Positions 34,264 through 39,572 of a DNA stretch of 39,572 bases are shown here, piece by piece. The notes under the pieces are model-generated. The model was given only the letters and a program-made list of their open reading frames with translations. It was not told the DNA's origin and did not search any database. Each line of letters opens with the position of its first letter. The stretch's first letter is position 1. The DNA comes from Methanocorpusculum sp. (GTDB lineage Archaea > Halobacteriota > Methanomicrobia > Methanomicrobiales > Methanocorpusculaceae), in the NCBI GenBank assembly GCA_017387505.1, contig JAFOFB010000012.1, positions 1 through 39,572 of the forward strand, read 5' to 3'. Made by a program: the position numbers and the translations under genes.

Positions 34264-34425
34264 ATGGGGAATATCTGTCCGATAACCAAGGAACGCTGTA
34301 TGGGAAAGGCCTGCAAATTCTGGAGGGCTGACGCAAAATACGATAAAAAAGCGGATACTATCTATGAACTCTCAACAGGCGAATGCCTTGTTATAAGGGT
34401 TGCAAATCACATTCTTGCAAAATAA
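34264..34425 (+). CDS. 53-residue Cys-rich small protein
   Basis: A plus-strand frame beginning MGNICPITKERCMGKACKFW and ending CLVIRVANHILAK. The CPITxxxCxxxxCxFW pattern (Cys 5, 12 and 17) plus a later Cys is seen in small methanogen proteins and suggests a metal or iron-sulfur site. It is divergent from the acetyltransferase, and the stop lies 6 bases before the convergent decarboxylase gene. The start is close to a TATA-like stretch on the same strand, so a leaderless transcript is possible. Function unknown. Confidence 0.65.
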   Translation: MGNICPITKERCMGKACKFWRADAKYDKKADTIYELSTGECLVIRVANHILAK

Positions 34426-34431
34426 AAGGGG

Positions 34432-35850
34432 TTATTCAACCCCTACAATAATTTCCCCTTCGGCGTTTACTCCGATTACTTTTTCTCCCGCTTCTCTTAG
34501 CGCTTTTATGTAAGTGATAACCTCTTCTGTAATTCTCTCACCTGGGCAGATGAACGGAATTCCAGGCGGGTACGGGATAATTGATGAAGCACATATTCTT
34601 CCAGCTCCCTTTTCGAGAGGCACTCTTTCCTTCTTTGACGGAACTGCGCAAAGCTCAAAGCGTGCTTCAAGAACTGCCGGCGGCGTCTGCTTGCGTCCCT
34701 CAACCTTTGGTCTGCTTTCTGCAATCTCTTTGAGCGCTTCAAGCAGGCGTTTCATGTGCTCTTTGGTGTTGCCGATTCCTGTCATGCACATTAAGATGTT
34801 TCCTGTTGTAAGCTCTGCATAGATTCCCTTCTCCATTAAGAGATGCTCAAGCTCGGCGCCTGAAAGCCCGTAAGCACTCATGTCGAGGTTAATCTTTGTA
34901 AAGTCAAGCTTCGAATCGCGAATGACTTCAAGGCCTTCAATCTTTTTTGCCTCTTCGTAGAAGTAGACAAGTGCATCATGCCAGGCAGTAAAGGCCTCTT
35001 CTTTGTGGTTTTTGATGATGTCTGCGTTGATGTCGAGTGAGCCCATCAGAATATAGGACGGGCTTGTTGACTGAATCATCTGGAGTTTGTCCTCTAAGAC
35101 ATAGTGGTCTAAGGTATCTGAGTTGAAAGTAAGTGCCGCACTCTGGGTGAAGGAGGCAAGTGTTTTGTGGATTGAGTTTACTGCAACGTCTGCTCCCTGC
35201 TCTTCGGCAGACTTCGGCATATCAGAAAATCCGCAGTCGCTGAAGAACTTCAGGTGAGCACCGTGAGCCTGGTCAACGATTAGGATTTTTCCTCTCGCAT
35301 GAACAATCTCTGCAATCTTTTTGATGTCAGAACAGATTCCGTAGTAGTTTGGAGAAGGCAGAATGACTGCTGATGCATCAGGATTCTCATCAAGACAGCG
35401 GGTGATTTCTTCAGCTGTAATTTCACCTGAAATTCCGTACTCCTCAATCATCTCAGGATACGCATAGACAGGCTGAATGTCTGCTAAGAGCAAAGCATTG
35501 TAGATTGCTTTGTGACTGTTTCTTGCCATCACAAGCTTTCCGCCCTTTGGAACGCTTGCCATAATCGCGGCGATAACGCCTCCGGATGTTCCATTGACAA
35601 GCATGTACGCCCGTTTTACTCCGTAGAGTTTTGCATACTCTTCCTGAGCGGCTTTTAAGATTCCTTCGGTCTGGAAAAGATTGTCTGCACCGATGATTTC
35701 TGTGATGTCGCAGTTCATCATCTTATCCAGAAACCCGGTGTATCCGTATTTTCTGTAAATTGCCGAGCCTTTGTGTCCCGGCATGTGGAAGGAGACCGTC
35801 TTTTTGTCCGCATGGGATGTCAGGAAGTTGATAATCGGGCGTTCAGTCAT
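34432..35850 (-). CDS. PLP-dependent Orn/Lys/Arg decarboxylase (short SpeA/Cad type)
   Basis: A 472-residue fold-type I decarboxylase: FHMPGHKGS (21-29), NGTSGGVIAAI, VDQAHGAHL (192-200) and NSIHKTLASFTQSAAL with the PLP Lys at about 229. The C-terminal domain has PYPPGIPFICPGE, typical of the group. It lacks the N-terminal receiver-like wing of the large enterobacterial enzymes, as do Gram-positive SpeA/YaaO proteins. Substrate is lysine, arginine or ornithine, so it makes a polyamine precursor; most methanogens use a pyruvoyl arginine decarboxylase for this. It shares a mirrored promoter with the nitrogenase-like operon. Confidence 0.9.
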   Translation of the reverse strand: MTERPIINFLTSHADKKTVSFHMPGHKGSAIYRKYGYTGFLDKMMNCDITEIIGADNLFQTEGILKAAQEEYAKLYGVKRAYMLVNGTSGGVIAAIMASVPKGGKLVMARNSHKAIYNALLLADIQPVYAYPEMIEEYGISGEITAEEITRCLDENPDASAVILPSPNYYGICSDIKKIAEIVHARGKILIVDQAHGAHLKFFSDCGFSDMPKSAEEQGADVAVNSIHKTLASFTQSAALTFNSDTLDHYVLEDKLQMIQSTSPSYILMGSLDINADIIKNHKEEAFTAWHDALVYFYEEAKKIEGLEVIRDSKLDFTKINLDMSAYGLSGAELEHLLMEKGIYAELTTGNILMCMTGIGNTKEHMKRLLEALKEIAESRPKVEGRKQTPPAVLEARFELCAVPSKKERVPLEKGAGRICASSIIPYPPGIPFICPGERITEEVITYIKALREAGEKVIGVNAEGEIIVGVE

Positions 35851-35945
35851 AATTTATGTTTGAACCTCTCAGGGGATATAATATTTGAACAGTCTAATCT
35901 GTCTTAACTCAATATTTATCCCCTTGAGGCGACAACATATATTCA
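35851..35945. promoter_or_regulatory. Mirror-symmetric divergent promoter, decarboxylase / nitrogenase-like operon
   Basis: Two inverted copies of one promoter module lie here. On the plus strand TCAATATTTATCCCC then TTGAGG (35909-35929) precedes the NifH-like ATG. On the minus strand TCAAATATTATATCCCC then TGAGAGG (35888-35865) precedes the decarboxylase ATG. Each holds a TATA stretch followed by the same CCCC(T)TGAG block, where a common regulator could sit. Spacing from the TATA parts to the ATGs gives short or no leaders. Confidence 0.5.
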
Positions 35946-36752
35946 ATGAGACAGATTGCCCTGTATGGAAAAGGCGGAATTGGGAAATCCACCACATCGG
36001 CAAATCTCTCGGCGGCATTTTCTGAGAAGAACTTAAGCGTCATGCAGATTGGATGCGACCCGAAGCATGACAGTACAAGAATGCTCATGCATGGAAGATG
36101 GATTCCAACAGTTCTTGAGCAGATGTACGAAAAAAAGGACATCAAAGAAGAGGACATCATCTTTGAAGGCTTCGGCGGAGTGCGCTGTGTTGAAGCAGGC
36201 GGTCCTGAGCCTGGAATCGGCTGTGCAGGACGGGGAATTATTGCGACCTTCCAGCTTTTGGAAAAGATGAAGGCGCTTTTTGGGGACGTTGTGGTCTATG
36301 ATGTCTTAGGGGATGTTGTCTGCGGAGGTTTTGCTCTTCCGATGCGTGACGGATATGCAGAGGAGGTTTACCTTGTAACATCCGGAGAGCTGATGAGTCT
36401 TTATGCCGCAAACAACATCAGCAAGGCTGTAGCCAGACTTTCGGGCAGAAGTTCTGCGAAGTGCAAGCTTGGCGGTGTCATCTGCAATGCCAAAAATATG
36501 GATAATGAATATGAACTCGTTAAAGAGTTCGCAGAAAGAATCGGTTCGAAGCTGATTTGCTACATCCCAAGAAGCAAATCTGTGCAGGCGGCAGAGGTAA
36601 ACCGCATGACGGTAATCGAGCATGACCCGTCATCAGAACAGGCTGATGTTTACCGTAAGTGTGCGGATTCGATTCTAAATAATACAGATTTCAGAATACC
36701 AAATCCCTTATCACTCGAAGAGCTGGAAGACCTTGCAAGAAAGTATCTCTGA
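35946..36752 (+). CDS. NifH/BchL/CfbC-like nucleotide-dependent reductase
   Basis: A 268-residue homodimer-type iron protein. It has the P-loop [10 protein letters not shown] (7-16), switch region GCDPKHDST (36-44), the cluster Cys in [12 protein letters not shown] (C93) and the second cluster Cys in [12 protein letters not shown] (C126). It should hold a 4Fe-4S cluster between two subunits and pass electrons, with ATP hydrolysis, to the two following proteins. It lacks the C-terminal extension of true NifH. CfbC of F430 synthesis is the nearest well-known archaeal relative, but the downstream genes do not match a cfb cluster. It is the first gene of the three-gene operon. Confidence 0.92.
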   Translation: MRQIALYGKGGIGKSTTSANLSAAFSEKNLSVMQIGCDPKHDSTRMLMHGRWIPTVLEQMYEKKDIKEEDIIFEGFGGVRCVEAGGPEPGIGCAGRGIIATFQLLEKMKALFGDVVVYDVLGDVVCGGFALPMRDGYAEEVYLVTSGELMSLYAANNISKAVARLSGRSSAKCKLGGVICNAKNMDNEYELVKEFAERIGSKLICYIPRSKSVQAAEVNRMTVIEHDPSSEQADVYRKCADSILNNTDFRIPNPLSLEELEDLARKYL

Positions 36753-37776
36753 AAAAAGACTTGGCGGCTGTGCTCTCGGCGGTTCGCTTGCTGTAACCTC
36801 CTTCATACGTGACGGTATTACTATAATTCATTCGCCCCAGGGCTGTGCTCATCAGATGTTTTCCGCTTACCATGCGATGGCCGCGGACTCTGATTCTTTC
36901 AGCATTCCAAAGGTGATTGTTTCAAACATCACAAACCGCGAGGTAATCTTTGGAGGAGAAGAGGCTCTTCTCGAAGCACTCGACCGTGCCGATGCAGAAA
37001 ATCCGGCTCTCATCTCGGTTGTTACCTCCTGCGTTCCGGAAACTATCGGTGATGATGTGGAAGGAGTATGTGCATCACATGCGGCGGCGGATAAAATTGT
37101 CTATGTTCCGGCGTCAGGTTTTCTTGGCGGTTCTTCTCAGGATGGAGAAAATATTGCGCTAATCAGCATCTCCAAACGTGCATGTCCTGCGGAAGTTGTT
37201 CCAAGGACTGCGGTAATTATTGGCGAAAAGAATCTGGAATCCGAAGTGGAGGAGAATTACGCTGAGGTATGCCGTCTTCTCTCCCGTCTTGGGATTACAG
37301 TGTCTCTTCGTTTCTGCAGAAACATTTCTGCAGCAGATATTGGGCTTCTTGGAACTGCTGATTTCTTTATCATTCGCGACGAGCGTGTGGAAGAAGCAGG
37401 AGTTGATATTGCAAATCGTTTTGGAAGGCCGTATGTTTCATCATTCCCTAAAGGACTTACCGGCTGTGTATCTTTCATTCGTGAGGCTGGTCTGGCCTGC
37501 GGGATTTCCGAGGCGGAAATCATGGAGGCGGTATCAGCCGAGGAGGAATATCAGGAGGAGCAGCTTTCAATTTTCAGGGAGCTTTCAGGGATGAAGGTGT
37601 ATCTTGGTTTCGAGCCGTTTGCAGGATGTCATGCTGTTGCCCGCGAGGCGATTGAGCGTCTTGGAATCATTGAGGATGCGGATGGTATGGAAATCAAACT
37701 GCCTTTCTATCTGCCTGTTGGTTTGTCTGGTGTTTTGAAGATGCTTTATCTTTGGAGGAGGGAGAAGAGAAGATGA
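36733..37776 (+). CDS. Nitrogenase-like catalytic subunit, NifD/NifE-like
   Basis: A 347-residue protein of the nitrogenase component 1 superfamily, shorter than NifD (about 480). It shows LGGCALGGS (C13), [12 protein letters not shown] (C38) and [13 protein letters not shown] (C100), the three-Cys pattern for a bridging iron-sulfur cluster, then [17 protein letters not shown]-like repeats of the three-domain fold. I see no clear equivalent of the FeMo-cofactor His, so it should not be a nitrogenase. The best start is TTG at 36733, overlapping the NifH-like gene by 20 bases; no ATG occurs before the conserved region. It ends in an ATGA overlap with the next gene. Confidence 0.85.
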   Translation: MQESISEKRLGGCALGGSLAVTSFIRDGITIIHSPQGCAHQMFSAYHAMAADSDSFSIPKVIVSNITNREVIFGGEEALLEALDRADAENPALISVVTSCVPETIGDDVEGVCASHAAADKIVYVPASGFLGGSSQDGENIALISISKRACPAEVVPRTAVIIGEKNLESEVEENYAEVCRLLSRLGITVSLRFCRNISAADIGLLGTADFFIIRDERVEEAGVDIANRFGRPYVSSFPKGLTGCVSFIREAGLACGISEAEIMEAVSAEEEYQEEQLSIFRELSGMKVYLGFEPFAGCHAVAREAIERLGIIEDADGMEIKLPFYLPVGLSGVLKMLYLWRREKRR

Positions 37777-38864
37777 CGTCTTGTATGGAAAATCCTGTGA
37801 TGCCGTGTGCGATGACCGGAGCCTGTGCTGTTCTTTCTGGCTTTTCGGGCCTGTCGGTTGTTGTTCACGGGTCATCCGGGTGCTATTATTATCCGAGGTC
37901 GATTCTGAGGGCTTCTCTTTATTCGACCTATCTTTTGGAGTCTGAGATAGTTTTTGGAACAGTTGACCGCCTGCATGAGGTGGTTTCATCTCTTGAGGCG
38001 GAGGGAAAACCTGTTGCTGTTGTAAATACATGTATCCCTGCTTTAACAGGCGAGGATTTGGCAAATGCGTTTGAGGGGACAAATGCTGTGTTTGTGGATT
38101 CTCCGGGTTTTTCGGGAAATGCGGAGGCAGGAGTGAAAGCGGCATACTCTGCTTTGGACATTAGAACTGCGGATGTTTCTGCTGTAAATGTTGATGGTGT
38201 GTGCGGGCTTGACCTTTTTGCACGCGGAAATCTTCATGAGGCACGCCGTATGCTTTCGGTTCTCGGTATTCCTGTCCGCTTATCGTTTGCCGCTGATTCC
38301 TATTCGAAACTGAAAGAGGGTGCTGCTCCATTTTCAGTTTCTGTGAATCCTGCATGGGATTCCGGTGTTGGTGAGAGCCTTGGCTCTTTCCTGTTTTTGG
38401 ATATCAAAGATACTATGTCGGCTTTGGAAAAGCGTTTCCCTGATGCAGATTATGCGGCTCTTGAGGAGGAGTGGAAGAAGGCGGATGAGACGATGTTCTA
38501 CTATGCGGATAAGTATCTGAGAAAGTACACTCCGCCAGTTTTGGCTGTTGCGGGACAGGGAAGTTACTGCCGCTTTGCTGAGGCGATGATGACGCGTTAT
38601 TTCGGCTCGGACATTGCTGTGTCTCTTCCACGCGAGGAGGTTACTGACTTTACAGAGATTTCGGAGAGGATTTCTGCGGCTCAGCCCGATTTGATTCTCG
38701 GTTCGACCTTTGAGGCTTCTGTTTATGATGCGGCATTTTTTGGTATTACGCATCCTGACAGGAGCAGGATTTCTATGTCTGCCCGTGCGGTTTCGGGTGT
38801 GGAAGGCGGGGTTATGTTTATGGAAGGGGTTTTGAATGCGCTGATGGATTACCAGAAACGGTGA
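37773..38864 (+). CDS. Nitrogenase-like catalytic subunit, NifK/NifN-like
   Basis: A 363-residue second component-1-type protein. The N-terminal Cys residues are [18 protein letters not shown]; then HGSSGCYYYPRS and VVNTCIPALTGED give the usual paired positions, and VDSPGFSGN matches the third structural loop of the fold. It differs enough from the preceding gene that the two should form a DK-type heterotetramer. I chose ATG 37773 (ATGA overlap, GGAGGAGGGAG upstream) over the TTG 21 bases earlier. No further nif-like or cofactor genes follow in the window. Confidence 0.85.
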   Translation: MTSCMENPVMPCAMTGACAVLSGFSGLSVVVHGSSGCYYYPRSILRASLYSTYLLESEIVFGTVDRLHEVVSSLEAEGKPVAVVNTCIPALTGEDLANAFEGTNAVFVDSPGFSGNAEAGVKAAYSALDIRTADVSAVNVDGVCGLDLFARGNLHEARRMLSVLGIPVRLSFAADSYSKLKEGAAPFSVSVNPAWDSGVGESLGSFLFLDIKDTMSALEKRFPDADYAALEEEWKKADETMFYYADKYLRKYTPPVLAVAGQGSYCRFAEAMMTRYFGSDIAVSLPREEVTDFTEISERISAAQPDLILGSTFEASVYDAAFFGITHPDRSRISMSARAVSGVEGGVMFMEGVLNALMDYQKR

Positions 38865-39288
38865 GTTTTTTTGGTTTTTGTGTGGGTATTATATCCTTTC
38901 AATACGATGTATATGATGCCGGTCTAACTAGCCGAGCAAATACAGGAGGTGATATGTATCTCCGCAGATACAATTTTCGCGGTCTATCTTCTGATTCGCA
39001 TTTCCGAAGAAATTCGGAAATTGTATTTGATATTGACCAAAAAGTAGGAGATTTTTCTCTTACTTTTTCTCCTGTCTTCTGATTTTATTTCCGGTTGGAT
39101 AATGATTATATAGTTTTACAGTTAATCTAATACTTGTAATTGTATCTGCGGAGATGCCGGCAGCGGAGTAGTTAACCGCTATGTCTTTAAGGCAGCCGGA
39201 TATCACCCGTACTGTTTTGTTTGTGTTATCTATTTTCAATTTGATGATATCTTTTGTGTTTATGGAATATCTTTTGAGTGTAGGAGAG
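38865..39288. other. Structured gene-free stretch after the nitrogenase-like operon
   Basis: An 18-bp perfect inverted repeat, ATCTCCGCAGATACAATT (38958-38975) against 39138-39155, brackets about 160 bases. Inside are a perfect 9-bp stem with a GAAA loop, ATTTCCGAA/TTCGGAAAT (39000-39008 with 39013-39021), and AAAAAGTAGGAG/CTCTTACTTTTT (39040-39051 with 39057-39068), a U-rich terminator-like hairpin. The arrangement could be a small mobile element or a stable RNA. Confidence 0.5.
38954..39082 (+). CDS. Possible 42-residue ORF with ideal ribosome-binding site
   Basis: ATG at 38954 follows GGAGGTGAT directly, a near-perfect match to the 16S rRNA end. The product begins MYLRRYNFRGLSSD and ends LTFSPVF; no family is recognised. 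The frame runs through the hairpins described for this region, so the Shine-Dalgarno match may be accidental. Confidence 0.25.
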   Translation: MYLRRYNFRGLSSDSHFRRNSEIVFDIDQKVGDFSLTFSPVF

Positions 39289-39449
39289 CCCGCCGCTGCC
39301 GCTTGCTAACCATGATATTGGATAGACTTTATTTTTCCGTCTCGATAAGCCGCCGCGGTTAGCGTGCGGCAGCGACGGGTGTTGAATGTGTTTTTGTGTG
39401 ATTCGACTGCTCCGCCTAGCCGCTACGCTGACGCGGTGCTCCGAGACGG
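39289..39449. repeat. Large GC-rich inverted-repeat island
   Basis: CCCGCCGCTGCCGC then TTGCTAACC (39289-39311) is the reverse complement of 39357-39379 with three mismatches. CCGTCTCG (39337-39344) pairs with CGAGACGG (39442-39449), giving a branched structure. The composition is like the palindrome field at the left end of the window, and both contain CCCGCCG blocks. A minus frame of 85 codons across it is basic and low in information, and is not called. Confidence 0.55.
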
Positions 39450-39572
39450 CGGGGAGAGTTAAGAAAGGTTTGGGATTTGGCATGTGGATTCGTTCAGGCT
39501 ACAAAAAACCGCAGTCCACCTCCGCTCACTGTCGCTCGCTTCGGTGTTCTGCTGTCGCAAGTCTCTTCGAGC

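Noticed and set aside
35946-38864. A true nitrogen-fixing nifHDK operon
   Set aside because: The D and K proteins are about 100 residues too short, I see no FeMo-cofactor His, and no nifB, nifE, nifN or nifI genes are present.
39226-39483. 85-codon minus frame at the right end
   Set aside because: Basic, Ser-rich product across a large inverted repeat; no signs of coding.

Overview
The window looks like part of the chromosome of a methanogenic archaeon, most likely an order Methanomicrobiales member; a Methanocorpusculum-like genus is a guess. The evidence is archaeal information-processing genes (aIF5B, ribosomal protein S6e, SRP54/FtsY, Nop5/fibrillarin), AT-rich TATA boxes close to start codons, ATGA-coupled operons, tRNAs without encoded CCA, a fused hexulose-phosphate synthase/RraA protein, and anaerobic 2-oxoacid:ferredoxin chemistry.

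Layout. 1-785: end of a GxxExxY-family gene at the left edge, then a gene-free, GC-rich stretch full of inverted repeats. 786-5387 (minus): NfeD/stomatin pair, then an argC-argJ-argB arginine operon with 4-base overlaps. 5388-7110: a structured leader and an EctB-type aminotransferase without ectA or ectC. 7117-12637: solute handling: a BMP-type binding protein, divergent from a metal-site-less Nramp-like transporter fused to a broken 5TM sensor domain, small coupled ORFs, a Leu/Ile/Val-type binding protein and an NSS symporter. 12790-15334: tRNA-Ile and iorAB. 15383-18801: an alpha/beta hydrolase, then ftsY-srp54. 18829-22730 (minus): hps-rraA fusion, TPR protein and 8-oxoguanine glycosylase operon, plus an ADP-ribosylglycohydrolase-like gene whose promoter region is duplicated. 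22957-24389: nop5-flpA. 24521-27551: two phenylacetate-CoA ligases and a double-ACT protein. 27552-30817: a hairpin-rich intergenic region, nikR with a candidate operator, a frameshifted ferritin, a DUF4013-like membrane protein, a rhomboid protease and a zinc-ribbon protein. 30880-33357: tRNA-His, infB and rps6e. 33562-35850: small membrane protein, GNAT acetyltransferase, a 53-residue Cys-rich protein and a PLP-dependent Orn/Lys/Arg decarboxylase. 35946-38864: a three-gene nitrogenase-like operon. 38865-39572: gene-poor, structured DNA.

How genes work together. IorAB, the two PaaK-type ligases and the ACT protein form a plausible route for using or making aryl acids: arylacetate to arylacetyl-CoA, then reductive carboxylation to arylpyruvate. 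FtsY and SRP54 are the two GTPases of co-translational targeting. Nop5 and fibrillarin form the C/D RNP core. The most interesting unit is the NifH-like/NifD-like/NifK-like operon at the right. It has two different DK-type subunits, unlike the single-D CfbCD enzyme of F430 synthesis, and none of the nitrogenase cofactor-assembly genes lie in the window. It shares a mirror-symmetric promoter with the divergent PLP decarboxylase. Its substrate cannot be told from sequence.
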